Source of the DNA: Pseudomonas sp. RC10 | GTDB taxonomy: Bacteria; Pseudomonadota; Gammaproteobacteria; Pseudomonadales; Pseudomonadaceae | Length of the DNA stretch: 64,000 nucleotides | NCBI RefSeq assembly: GCF_038397775.1 | Contig: NZ_CP151650.1 | Span: 6,033,001 to 6,097,000 of the forward strand | Direction: 5' to 3' | Shown here: piece by piece, positions 1-7,883 of the stretch | How positions within the stretch are numbered: position 1 is the stretch's first letter | Layout: every line of letters starts with the position of its first letter | Program-made: the position numbers and the translations under genes | Notes under the pieces: generated by a model | Told to the model about the DNA's origin: nothing | Database searches by the model: none | Seen by the model: only the letters and a program-made list of their open reading frames with translations

Positions 1-271
1 CTTGCAGAAGCAAAAGCAAAAGCAAAAGCAAAAGCAAGCAGACAGGCGGGCGGGCGACGCGATTCGGGCTCTTGATTCTGGCCGAAGGCCGTGGGAGTTG
101 GCTTGCCTACGATCTGCTGCGAAGCAGCAGTAGAACCTGACAACGCGATCTACCTGACCCGCCACGCGTGCCGGGTTTGCTATCACTGCGCAATGGATCG
201 CAGGCAAGGTAGAGCCCCACCCCGGCAGCTCTTACGCCTTCGGCAGAAGCAAGAGCAGACTGGCCGCGCAC
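1..271. repeat. Intergenic repeat-rich stretch with AAAAGC tandem copies
   Basis: The first 40 bases hold about four tandem copies of a 6-base AAAAGC-like unit. From about 90 to 135 there is a REP-like stretch (GTGGGAGTTGGCTTGC followed by a CTGCTGCGAAGCAGCAG hairpin), related to the GTGGGAGCCGGCTTGC repeats seen elsewhere in the window. No convincing gene is present. A short reading frame on the plus strand at 91-318 has no family features and no convincing ribosome binding site. Confidence 0.5.
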
Positions 272-469
272 TCACGCCACCTTCGCGGTATACCCCTCCT
301 CCACAATCAACCCGATGATCTGATCGGCCGGCAGTTGGCTTTGCACGACCATCTCACCTTTGGCCAGGTCGATCTGCACGTCGGCACTCGGGTCTTCGCC
401 TTTGATCGCGTTGGTGACGGCGCGCACGCAGTGGCCGCAGGTCATACCTTGAACGTTGAAGGTTTGCAT
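272..469 (-). CDS. copZ: Copper chaperone CopZ (heavy-metal-associated domain)
   Basis: A 65-residue single-domain HMA protein that binds Cu(I) in the cytosol and hands it to CopA or CueR. The metal-binding loop GMTCGHC is at the N-terminus, with Cys11 and Cys14, and the length is typical for CopZ. The reading frame stays open further upstream, but the ATG at 469 is chosen. It follows GAGGAG at good spacing, and upstream extension would run into the CueR-type operator at 517-539. The gene is divergent from the secreted-protein gene at 624, and copA lies 0.6 kb away. Copper-induced CueR control is expected from the operator. Confidence 0.95.
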   Translation of the reverse strand: MQTFNVQGMTCGHCVRAVTNAIKGEDPSADVQIDLAKGEMVVQSQLPADQIIGLIVEEGYTAKVA

Positions 470-516
470 GTCGTGACTCCTCGATTGAGTGAAACCCGCT
501 GAATGTCGGCATGTTC

Positions 517-539
517 GACCTTCCCATCGGGGCAAGGTC
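517..539 (-). promoter_or_regulatory. CueR-type operator/promoter for copZ
   Basis: An inverted repeat GACCTTCCC/GGGCAAGGTC sits here. Read on the minus strand, TTGACC (-35 like) is followed after 19 bases by GAACAT (-10 like). The long 19-base spacer spanning a palindrome is the hallmark of MerR/CueR-controlled promoters. It lies about 50 bases upstream of the copZ start, and its half-sites nearly match those of the operator before copA. Confidence 0.8.
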
Positions 540-623
540 AAGTTTTGATTGAATCTGCCGGGCTGGTATTCGGTCGTGCTCTGAGCCAAAGTGTTTCATC
601 AACGTACATCAGGAGAATCGGCC

Positions 624-1004
624 ATGGGCGGGTCTGCCTTTCGCATCGCAGGTTTTATCGGTCTGCTGGCCTCCGCATCCTGGGCTCAGGCGGACGAAGA
701 TTATGGCGTGCTCATCATTTCCCGCGAACGGCTGGAAGTCGCCACGTCCTGTGAAATTGGCATTTATATGCAGGATCAACTCGTCGGCCGCCTGTTCCAG
801 GAAGAGTCCCGCTCGTTCAACCTGCCCGCCGGTAACATCTCTGTGCGCCTGCGTGTGCTGCCCGGCCAGATGCCCGGTTGCTCACCCGGCATTGAAGCGC
901 AGAACAACACCGCCCTGCACATCAACGCTGGCGACGTTCTGAAGTACCGTATCGCGTCGGGGCCGAACGGCATGTACCTCAAGCGCGCCGAGTTGAATTA
1001 CTAA
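624..1004 (+). CDS. Uncharacterised secreted protein between copZ and copA
   Basis: A 126-residue protein with a Sec signal peptide: basic start, hydrophobic stretch, then ASASWAQA. I do not recognise a family. The mature part looks beta-rich and holds two cysteines, in ATSCEIG and PGCSPG, that could form a disulphide or bind metal. The ATG at 624 is preferred over an upstream in-frame start because it has AGGAGA at proper spacing and begins directly with the signal peptide. It is divergent from copZ and ends about 40 bases before the copA operator. A periplasmic role linked to copper is an inference from position only. Confidence 0.75.
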   Translation: MGGSAFRIAGFIGLLASASWAQADEDYGVLIISRERLEVATSCEIGIYMQDQLVGRLFQEESRSFNLPAGNISVRLRVLPGQMPGCSPGIEAQNNTALHINAGDVLKYRIASGPNGMYLKRAELNY

Positions 1005-1044
1005 GCCTGAAAAAGCACACCCTCCTTCGCTCAAAAATCGAGAC

Positions 1045-1075
1045 TTGACCTTGCCCACGTGGCAAGGTTGATCCT
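1045..1075 (+). promoter_or_regulatory. CueR-type operator/promoter for copA
   Basis: TTGACC (1045-1050) and GATCCT (1070-1075) are separated by 19 bases containing the palindrome ACCTTGCCC/TGGCAAGGT. This is the over-long spacer with central dyad typical of CueR targets. The copA ATG lies about 30 bases downstream. The half-sites match those in front of copZ, so one regulator probably serves both. Confidence 0.85.
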
Positions 1076-1106
1076 TGTCGGCAATTGCCTTCAAGGAGTC
1101 CTCAGG

Positions 1107-3305
1107 ATGTCCATTCCCGATACGTTCGACCTGCCCATCACCGGCATGACCTGCGCCAGTTGCGCGGGACGTGTCGAGCGGGCGCTGCGCAAAGTCCCTG
1201 GCGTGAAGAACGCCACCGTCAACCTCGCCAACGAACGCGCCCACGTCGAAGTCCTCGACAAGATCGACCCTGCGAACCTGATCGCGGCGGTGGATAAAGC
1301 CGGTTACGGCGCCAGCCTTGAGCAGAATCCTGGTGTTCAGGAAGCCGAGCAGCTGAAACGTCATGACAGCGAACGTTGGCACCTGATTCTGGCCATCGTG
1401 CTCGCTCTGCCGCTGGTGCTTCCGATGCTGCTGCAGCCATTTGGCGTGCATTGGATGCTCCCCGCCTGGGTCCAGCTTCTGCTGGCCACACCTGTGCAAT
1501 TCTTCCTTGGCGCGCGCTTCTACGTCGCAGCGTTCAAGGCCGTGCGGGCGATGGCGGGGAACATGGACCTGCTGGTCGCACTCGGCACCAGCGCAGGTTA
1601 CGGGCTGAGCGTTTATCAATGGCTCATCACGCCAACAGGGGCCATGCCGCACCTGTATTTCGAAGCCTCAGCCGTGGTCATCGCCTTAGTGTTGCTGGGC
1701 AAATATTTGGAGAGCAGCGCCAAGCGACAGACCTCCAGCGCGATTCGGGCACTGGAAGCCATGCGACCCGAACGGGCGATTCGGGTCGTCGACGGGCAAG
1801 AAGCCGAGGTGGCGATCAGCGCATTGAAAGTAGGCGATCTTGTGCGCGTCAAACCCGGCGAGCGTTTTCCGGTAGACGGTGAAGTCGTCGAGGGTCAAAG
1901 CCATGCAGACGAAGCGCTGATCAGCGGTGAAAGCCTGCCGGTCGCCAAACAGCCCGGCGACAGGGTCACAGGCGGCGCGATCAATGGCGAAGGCCGCCTG
2001 CTGGTCAGCACTCAGGCGCTGGGGGCCGAAACCGTTCTTGCACGCATCATTCGACTGGTGGAAGACGCGCAGTCCGCCAAAGCGCCCATTCAAAAGCTGG
2101 TCGACAAAGTGAGCCAGGTGTTCGTGCCTGTCGTCCTACTCTTGGCGTTTGGGACCCTGATTGGCTGGCTGCTGAACGGTGCTTCGGCTGAAACGGCACT
2201 GATCAATGCCGTCGCGGTGCTGGTCATCGCTTGCCCCTGTGCGCTGGGCCTCGCGACCCCCACTGCGATCATGGCCGGAACCGGCGTCGCGGCGCGCTTC
2301 GGCATTCTGATCAAGGACGCCGAAGCGCTGGAACGCGCCCACGAAGTCACTACCGTCGTGTTCGACAAGACCGGAACGCTAACCTCCGGCACACCGCGCA
2401 TTGCCCACATGATCGCCGTTGATGGCGACGTGAGCGCATTGCTGCAACAGGCCGGTGCGCTCCAGCAAGGTAGTGAGCATCCGCTGGCCAACGCCGTCCT
2501 GGACGCCGCACGCGAACAGGGCCTGGTTCTGGAAGACATCACCCAGAGCCGTTCCCTCGCCGGGCGCGGCATCGCGGGTACCTTGCAAGGTCGTGAGCTG
2601 GCGCTGGGCAATCGGCGTCTGCTGGACGAAAGCGATCTCACGCCCGACGCCCTCGCCGAAACCGCGCAAGCCTGGGAAGCGGAGGGTCGAACATTGTCCT
2701 GGCTCATCGAACTGAGCCCGCAACGCCGGGTGCTTGGCCTGTTCGCTTTCGGTGACACCCTCAAACCGGGCGCCGCGCACGCCGTTAAGGCGTTGAGTGA
2801 ACGAAACATCAGCAGCCATTTGTTGACGGGCGACAATCGAGGCAGCGCCAAAGTGGTGGCCGACGCTCTGGGCATCTCGGATGTGCACGCCGAAGTGCTG
2901 CCTGCGGACAAAGCCGCCACCGTGATCGAACTCAAAAAGACCGGCGTCGTGGCCATGGTCGGCGACGGCATCAACGACGCCCCGGCCCTCGCCGCCGCAG
3001 ATATCGGCATCGCCATGGGCGGCGGCACCGATGTCGCCATGCACGCGTCGGGCATCACCTTGATGCGCGGCGATCCTCGGTTGATCCCTGCTGCACTCGA
3101 CATCAGTCGCAGGACCTACGCGAAGATCCGGCAAAACCTGTTCTGGGCTTTCGTTTACAACCTCATCGGTATTCCACTGGCCGCGTTCGGCCTGCTCAAT
3201 CCCGTGCTGGCGGGGGCCGCCATGGCGCTGTCCAGCGTCAGCGTCGTAAGCAACGCCCTGCTGTTGAAAACCTGGAACCCCGACGTTGAAGGAGACGCAT
3301 CATGA
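1107..3305 (+). CDS. copA: Cu(I)-exporting P1B-type ATPase CopA
   Basis: A 732-residue inner-membrane pump that uses ATP to expel Cu(I). One N-terminal HMA domain carries GMTCASC (Cys16, Cys19). The transmembrane Cu site is Cys376-Pro-Cys378. The phosphorylated aspartate is Asp420 in DKTGTLT, the HP motif His is 458, and the hinge motif GDGINDAP begins at 619. The start at ATG 1107 is used because the longer frame from 1059 would begin inside the CueR operator; AAGGAG and TCAGG lie upstream. It carries a single HMA domain where many homologues have two. The stop overlaps the cueR start (ATGA), so both genes are cotranscribed. Confidence 0.97.
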   Translation: MSIPDTFDLPITGMTCASCAGRVERALRKVPGVKNATVNLANERAHVEVLDKIDPANLIAAVDKAGYGASLEQNPGVQEAEQLKRHDSERWHLILAIVLALPLVLPMLLQPFGVHWMLPAWVQLLLATPVQFFLGARFYVAAFKAVRAMAGNMDLLVALGTSAGYGLSVYQWLITPTGAMPHLYFEASAVVIALVLLGKYLESSAKRQTSSAIRALEAMRPERAIRVVDGQEAEVAISALKVGDLVRVKPGERFPVDGEVVEGQSHADEALISGESLPVAKQPGDRVTGGAINGEGRLLVSTQALGAETVLARIIRLVEDAQSAKAPIQKLVDKVSQVFVPVVLLLAFGTLIGWLLNGASAETALINAVAVLVIACPCALGLATPTAIMAGTGVAARFGILIKDAEALERAHEVTTVVFDKTGTLTSGTPRIAHMIAVDGDVSALLQQAGALQQGSEHPLANAVLDAAREQGLVLEDITQSRSLAGRGIAGTLQGRELALGNRRLLDESDLTPDALAETAQAWEAEGRTLSWLIELSPQRRVLGLFAFGDTLKPGAAHAVKALSERNISSHLLTGDNRGSAKVVADALGISDVHAEVLPADKAATVIELKKTGVVAMVGDGINDAPALAAADIGIAMGGGTDVAMHASGITLMRGDPRLIPAALDISRRTYAKIRQNLFWAFVYNLIGIPLAAFGLLNPVLAGAAMALSSVSVVSNALLLKTWNPDVEGDAS

Positions 3306-3721
3306 ACATCGGCCAAGCCGCCAAGAGCAGCGGCCTCAGCGCCAAGATGATTCGCTACTACGAATCCATCGGCCTGCTCCAGGCCGCCCACCGCACCGAC
3401 AGCGGCTATCGGTTGTACGGCAAGGACGACTTGCACACCCTGGCCTTCATCAAACGCTCGCGGGATCTGGGGTTTTCGCTGGAAGAGGTCGGCAAACTGC
3501 TGACACTGTGGCAGGACCGGGGCCGCGCCAGCGCGGATGTCAAAGCCGTCGCGCGGCAGCACATCGCCGAGTTGAACCAGAAGATCGCCGAGTTGGCGGG
3601 CTTGCGCGATACGCTGCAGGATCTGGTGGAGCACTGTCAGGGCGATAACCGGCCGGACTGCCCAATTCTCAAGGATCTGGAATCGGGCGGGTGTTGCGGG
3701 TCAGGGCAAAGGTTTGACTAA
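3302..3721 (+). CDS. cueR: Copper-responsive MerR-family regulator CueR
   Basis: A 139-residue MerR-type activator that senses Cu(I). The N-terminal winged helix (residues 1-70) includes the [11 protein letters not shown] signature and is followed by a dimerisation helix. The metal loop has Cys112 and Cys120 with seven residues between. Ser77 is the residue that separates monovalent-metal sensors from ZntR-type Zn sensors. It ends in a CysCys tail (131-132). It is translationally coupled to copA through an ATGA overlap, and its likely targets are the two palindromic promoters nearby. Its 3' end (from about codon 84) is copied downstream at 4666-4835 and as a decayed remnant near 5655-5770. 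Confidence 0.96.
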   Translation: MNIGQAAKSSGLSAKMIRYYESIGLLQAAHRTDSGYRLYGKDDLHTLAFIKRSRDLGFSLEEVGKLLTLWQDRGRASADVKAVARQHIAELNQKIAELAGLRDTLQDLVEHCQGDNRPDCPILKDLESGGCCGSGQRFD

Positions 3722-4637
3722 CGCACCTCTTCACCACAAGACGCAAGTGGCAGGTCAATAGACCGGATACTCGCCGATGAAAGGCGTCATTGCATCCAGG
3801 TAATGCCCCCTACAAGTACTTCATAAGTACTTGTATTATCTTCAACAACAAGGGAGAGACTCGTCACCTGCCCGGGGTAGGCGAACTCTTGGATACCCTC
3901 ATCTCCTTCCCCTTCAAACTGTTTCGAGTGCACGACCGTTGAACCTTCATAGGCTTTCACAACGAACTTCGCTGGAGGATCAATCAAAACATCCAAAATT
4001 CGCATATTAATGTGCGAAACAGTGCGTTCGAATTTAAACTCCACTTTTCTGAAACCTTTAATTATGAGAATGTATCCATAAGCATTCGTGAACCTGCTGT
4101 GAATCATCGGAGACGCGATCGGCTCCGACCAATCTACCACAAGCCCACTTGCAGACATCCGATGAGTCCCCTCTTGGAGACTAAAAAACTCTTCAGTCCA
4201 TGTCTCCTCATTCCGCTCCCACTCTCGCACCATGACCTGCCATGCGCCTGAGATCACAGAGCCGGTTTTAGCTGTCAGTGTGTGAACACCTACACTAAGA
4301 GACGGCGGAACAGTAAACGACCAAGCACCATTGTTGACCCTGACGAGCCCTAATGATTTGCCATCATCAAATATCTCAACGGGTGGTTCTTCAGCAGCGT
4401 TGAACGCGGGCTGTATTGAAAGTGAATCGACCATTAACCACTCCTCGCATGAATCCACCTGCGCCTCAAACTATCAATAATACAGGGGTCGGATAATTTC
4501 AGCAGTGCGCCCACAACAGCACACTCATAACTGTATAGAAGAAGATTTGGAACTTTTCTACCCCGCAGGTGAAGTCATTCAGAATCATTCGAAATAACCA
4601 ATATTGTTCTAACTTCGAAATCTATCGGTGGATAGAG
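3552..4637. repeat. Cassette unit A (cueR 3' end + beta-sandwich gene + leader)
   Basis: This stretch recurs, shorter and diverged, at 4666-5597. The matching parts are the last 170 bases of cueR plus spacer, the 3' two-thirds of the downstream minus-strand gene (to about 4024), and the leader from 4491 to about 4637, which matches 5452-5597 and shares the string CAGTGCGCCCACAACAGCAC. Offsets are about 1114 bases for the cueR end and 961 for the leader, so unit B is shorter inside the gene. Confidence 0.85.
3787..4434 (-). CDS. Small protein with Ig-like N-domain and C-terminal beta-sandwich (cassette A)
   Basis: A 215-residue protein with no recognised function. Residues about 10-75 resemble a bacterial Ig-like module (DDGKSLG...NNGAWSFTVPP...GVHTLTAKTG), as found repeated in large adhesins. 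The remainder is a predicted beta-sandwich from SGLVVDWS to the terminal motif GGITWMQ. There is no signal peptide or membrane segment. The ATG at 4434 follows GAGGAG with 7-base spacing and is preferred to a start 24 bases upstream. The region is clearly AT-richer than its surroundings, pointing to foreign origin. It is convergent with cueR, 65 bases away. Relatives lie at 4902-5399 and 5985-6620. A carbohydrate-binding or secreted-effector role is a guess. Confidence 0.8.
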   Translation of the reverse strand: MVDSLSIQPAFNAAEEPPVEIFDDGKSLGLVRVNNGAWSFTVPPSLSVGVHTLTAKTGSVISGAWQVMVREWERNEETWTEEFFSLQEGTHRMSASGLVVDWSEPIASPMIHSRFTNAYGYILIIKGFRKVEFKFERTVSHINMRILDVLIDPPAKFVVKAYEGSTVVHSKQFEGEGDEGIQEFAYPGQVTSLSLVVEDNTSTYEVLVGGITWMQ

Positions 4638-4665
4638 CAGGGCCGGCACGGACATCAAAACCCTA

Positions 4666-4835
4666 CGCGGCAGCACATCGCGGAGCTGAACCAGAAGATC
4701 GCCGAGTTGGCGGGCTTGCGCGATACGCTGCAGGATCTAGTGGAGCACTGTCAGGGCGATGACCGGCCGGACTGCCCGATTCTCAAGGATCTGGAATCGG
4801 GCGGGTGTTGCGGGTCAGGGCAGAGGTTTGACTAA
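4666..4835 (+). pseudogene. Duplicated 3' end of cueR (codons about 84-139)
   Basis: This stretch repeats cueR from the RQHIAELNQ region to its stop codon, encoding the same 55 residues except one Asn to Asp. By codon, six differ from the resident copy and five of those are synonymous. There is no DNA-binding domain, so it cannot act as CueR. An open frame runs in from 4569 through unrelated AT-rich sequence but has no sign of being a gene. Homology continues past the stop into the spacer (ACGCACCTCTTC) and the next gene. Confidence 0.9.
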
Positions 4836-4901
4836 CGCACCTCTTCGCCATAAGACCGCAAGCGGCAGATCAGTTGACCTGACACTTACCGATGAAAGGC
4901 A

Positions 4902-5399
4902 TCACGGCGTCCATGTAATGCCCCCTACTAATACTTGGAAAACACTTGGGTCACCTTCAACAATCAGAGAGAGACTCGTCACCTGCCCGGAGTAGGTGAA
5001 CTCTTGGATATTATCCTCTCCTTGCCCTTCGAACTGTTTCGAGTGTACGACCGTTGAACCTTCATAGGCTTTCACAACGAATTTCGCTGGAGGATCAATC
5101 AAAACATTCAAAATTCGCATATTAATGTGCGAAACAGTGCGCCCGACTTTAAGGTCAACTTTTTTAAAGTCGACAATATTTAGAAAGTAGCCTAGATCAT
5201 TCGCATATCGGGTATTAACGTAAGAATTTGCTCCGAACGATCCGGAAAAATCTACCACAAGCCCACTTGTAGGCATGGTAGCACTCCCCGGGGAGGTGCG
5301 ATAAAGCGGTTTCCAATCCTCAAAGCCGTTCGTTTCGCCAGATGCCAGCGGATGGTAATCTTCGATGTACTGCAATCTTTTATCTGAACGATTCATCAT
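4902..5399 (-). CDS. Beta-sandwich protein lacking the Ig-like domain (cassette B)
   Basis: A 165-residue paralogue of the 3787-4434 product. From SGLVVDFS to GGITWTP it aligns closely with that protein, including a nearly identical stretch around HINMRIL..VLIDPPAKF and FVVKAYEGSTVVHSKQFEG. The N-terminal Ig-like module is absent and replaced by about 40 unrelated residues. Two adjacent ATGs (5399, 5396) follow GGGAAGA; the second has better spacing. It sits 66 bases from the cueR fragment in the same relative position as in cassette A. Function unknown. Whether the short form works or is decaying cannot be told from sequence alone. Confidence 0.75.
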   Translation of the reverse strand: MMNRSDKRLQYIEDYHPLASGETNGFEDWKPLYRTSPGSATMPTSGLVVDFSGSFGANSYVNTRYANDLGYFLNIVDFKKVDLKVGRTVSHINMRILNVLIDPPAKFVVKAYEGSTVVHSKQFEGQGEDNIQEFTYSGQVTSLSLIVEGDPSVFQVLVGGITWTP

Positions 5400-5984
5400 A
5401 TCTTCCCTTTATGATTGGCTTGCATCCCACACTTCCAAAAATGTAGAGGCCGGATAATTTCAGCAGTGCGCCCACAACAGCACACTCATTAATTTATAGA
5501 AAAAGCTTTGAATCTTTTCCACCCCGCAAGCGAATTCATTTAGAAGCATTCGAAATAACCAATATTTTTTTAACTTCGAAACTTATGTATGGATAGCGCA
5601 CCCCACTCCGAGGCCAGCGAAATATTCAATTAATGCAGCCCCACTGCACCCAAAGCACGACATCGTGACGAAGGAGAGACAGATTCAGCGACACTGCCAC
5701 GGCGATGACCGATTCGACTGTCCGATTCTTAAGTATCTTGAATAGGGCGGGTGTGTATGTGAGGTTTCAACGGGGCCTTCAAATTAATTCGCGATAACGC
5801 ATAAAGCGAAACGAACCTAGAGAAACTAATCACTTACAAATCATCACGTTGAGCCGCCTATCTATCATCATTAGGTAATAGCGCTGTCAATTGTGACAGT
5901 ACACAATGCACTGCTGATGGTTGAGTCTGGTATGGCAATGTAACGATTGCACCACTAAATCAAATTGATGAATAGGTGAGTACG
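5400..5984. repeat. Cassette leader copy plus AT-rich spacer
   Basis: 5452-5597 repeats the leader seen at 4491-4637. After it comes a decayed third cueR tail (5655-5770) and then about 200 bases of AT-rich DNA leading to the plus-strand gene at 5985. No intact gene is visible in this 585-base stretch. Confidence 0.7.
5655..5770 (+). pseudogene. Decayed third copy of the cueR 3' end
   Basis: Between about 5688 and 5770 the sequence follows the cueR tail base for base with scattered changes. GGCGATGACCGATTCGACTG matches the resident GGCGATAACCGGCCGGACTG. ATTCTTAAGTATCTTGAAT then matches ATTCTCAAGGATCTGGAAT, followed by GGGCGGGTGT. Frameshifts and an in-frame stop break the frame. The upstream part (AGCACGACATCG) weakly recalls CAGCACATCG. 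It marks a third cassette boundary. Confidence 0.7.
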
Positions 5985-6620
5985 ATGAGTGAACTCAAAC
6001 GCACGAGCCAGGCAACCCCAAGGACCGTCGAACTTGTGGTAGACGGACAACCTCGAACAGTGCCTGTGAATGAAGATGGTCACTGGACAACGGCAATAGA
6101 AAATCTAGCAGCTTCGAATCATACGATTGTTGCCAAGGCCGGCGCCGTGGAGTCAGGAGTTTTTTCCTTCACGAGAGAAGCCGGGCCGGTTACTGAGAAT
6201 TTCAATGTTCAAACAACCGTCGACTTAGCTCGAGAAGAAACCTGGACTTCTCCCGAGACCCAATTACTCGTACGGGCTAAAGGAAAATTTCTTCACATTC
6301 ATAAAAACACATGCTACGTAGCTCAAGGAAATCTAGCCGAATTCGTGCTCCCCAAGCCAAGCAGAAGCGTTCACTTTGTTGTACGAATCGACGGTGGGTG
6401 TTCGAGCACAGGTTCCGATTCGCGGGCAGTTTTTTATGAGAAGGAGGGGCAGGTGGGTCAGGTACATGTCGTTTCCTTATACCTCCAAAAAGGAACATAC
6501 ACCGTTAGGTACGATGGCAACACACCGATCACTTCTTTTACAACGTTCGTCAAAGAGTTGAACAATCAGTGCGCCATAGGTCAATGGATAAACTCGATCA
6601 CATGGGTCCCTGGCTCATAG
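5985..6620 (+). CDS. Ig-like plus beta-sandwich protein, third family member (cassette C)
   Basis: A 211-residue protein with the same layout as the 3787-4434 product. The N-terminal Ig-like module covers roughly residues 10-65 (VELVVDGQPRTVPVNEDGHW...HTIVAKAGAV). A beta-rich C-terminal domain ends in NSITWVPGS, comparable to GGITWMQ and GGITWTP. It has three cysteines (in NTCYV, GGCSS, NQCAI). It reads in the opposite direction to the other two. The ATG at 5985 is chosen because AGGTGA lies 5 bases upstream; a GTG at 5976 is possible. A terminator at 6724-6746 follows. Function unknown; no signal peptide seen. Confidence 0.78.
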   Translation: MSELKRTSQATPRTVELVVDGQPRTVPVNEDGHWTTAIENLAASNHTIVAKAGAVESGVFSFTREAGPVTENFNVQTTVDLAREETWTSPETQLLVRAKGKFLHIHKNTCYVAQGNLAEFVLPKPSRSVHFVVRIDGGCSSTGSDSRAVFYEKEGQVGQVHVVSLYLQKGTYTVRYDGNTPITSFTTFVKELNNQCAIGQWINSITWVPGS

Positions 6621-6723
6621 AAGCCGGAATTAATATCTATCAATGATCAAAAATTAATTTATCACGCGAGGAAGAGCCGAACACCTGAATAGCCTGCGCC
6701 CTCCTGAGTATCAATCAGCAAAA

Positions 6724-6746
6724 ACCCGACTTGAGGTCGGGTCTTT
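6724..6746. terminator. Bidirectional rho-independent terminator
   Basis: ACCCGAC, a TTGAG loop, then GTCGGGT form a perfect 7-bp stem. It is followed by CTTT on the plus strand and flanked by AAAA on the other side, so it can stop both the plus-strand gene ending at 6620 and the minus-strand kinase ending at 6758. Confidence 0.85.
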
Positions 6747-6757
6747 AATTCAACGCG

Positions 6758-7651
6758 TTATTGCATCCAAGGCGGAGGCGGTTCTTCGGCTTTGTTCGGC
6801 GGTGCATCATCGGCAGCTCTCGCCGCTTGACGTCGCGCTTCATCACGCTGCGCCGCTTCGATTTCGCGCAGCACACTGCCAACGTCAGCCTCTTCGTCCG
6901 GGTCGTCGAACTCGCCGGTCAGCACAGTCGCTGGCGACAAAGTGCCCGCCTGATAGTAGGCCCACATCTCTTTGGCGAATCGGGTTTTCTTCAGCTCCGG
7001 TGCGAAGCGTCCGAAGTACGAAGCCATGTTGCCCACGTCGCGTTCGAGCATGCTGAACGCATGGTTATTGCCCGCCGCATCCACCGCCTGGGGCAAGTCG
7101 ATGATGACCGGGCCGTCCGGTGACAGCAGCACGTTGAACTCGGAGAGGTCACCGTGCACCAGACCGGTACACAACATCAGCACGATCTGTTGGATCAGGA
7201 ACGCGTGATACTCGCGGGCCTGATCGGGTTCGAGGGTGACGTCGTTCAGACGCGGCGCCGCATCGCCGTATTCGTCCGAGACCATCTCCATCAGCAACAC
7301 GCCATCGAGGAAGTCGTACGGCTTGGGCACTCTGACGCCCGCGCCAGCCAGACGAAACAGCGCCGCCACTTCGGCGTTCTGCCAGGCGTCCTCGGTTTCC
7401 TTGCGCCCGAACTTGGAGCCCTTGGCCATCGCCCGGGCATCCCGGCTGTTGCGGACCTTGCGGCCTTCCTGATATTCCGCCGCCTGACGGAAACTGCGTT
7501 TGTTCGCCTCCTTGTAAACCTTCGCGCAGCGCAATTCTTTGCCGCAGCGCACCACATAAACAGCTGCCTCTTTACCGCTCATCAGCGGGCGCAGCACCTC
7601 GTCTACCAGACCGTCTTCGATCAGGGGTTCAATGCGTTTTGGAGTCTTCAT
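6758..7651 (-). CDS. RIO-type serine protein kinase
   Basis: A 297-residue cytosolic kinase of the RIO1-like family. Visible features are the GKEAAVY nucleotide loop (26-32), Lys44 in CAKVY, the catalytic loop LVHGDLSEFN with Asp168 and Asn173, and the metal-binding Asp185 in IIDLPQ. The C-terminal 40 residues are charged, Ala- and Pro-rich, and probably disordered. Length fits the bacterial RIO family. A homologue is found near cueR in P. aeruginosa, so this is conserved neighbourhood rather than part of the inserted cassettes. Its substrate is not known from sequence. Confidence 0.9.
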   Translation of the reverse strand: MKTPKRIEPLIEDGLVDEVLRPLMSGKEAAVYVVRCGKELRCAKVYKEANKRSFRQAAEYQEGRKVRNSRDARAMAKGSKFGRKETEDAWQNAEVAALFRLAGAGVRVPKPYDFLDGVLLMEMVSDEYGDAAPRLNDVTLEPDQAREYHAFLIQQIVLMLCTGLVHGDLSEFNVLLSPDGPVIIDLPQAVDAAGNNHAFSMLERDVGNMASYFGRFAPELKKTRFAKEMWAYYQAGTLSPATVLTGEFDDPDEEADVGSVLREIEAAQRDEARRQAARAADDAPPNKAEEPPPPWMQ

Positions 7652-7883
7652 CAGCTTTTATTGTGGGTCCTTCGTTGCCAAACACGCGATTGTTGCTCGT
7701 TATACGGCAATCCTCTGCCAGCGAGTAGGGGCATGTGGATTGAGTCATGGATTCAATTGCCAACCATACGTTCCCTGAATCATGGCAAGCAGCTTTCATG
7801 CCGGGTATACGGGAGCACATGGGGGGCAGCGTGAAATCCAATGATGCGATAAACAGGTCATGGATGCCTTGTCACAACGCAGC

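Noticed and set aside
91..318. 75-codon plus-strand frame at the left end
   Set aside because: It overlaps repeats and the 3' end of copZ, and has no family features.
4569..4835. 88-codon frame ending in a CueR-like tail
   Set aside because: The first 30 codons are the AT-rich leader of the cassette gene on the other strand. Only the cueR fragment has homology, and there is no DNA-binding domain.
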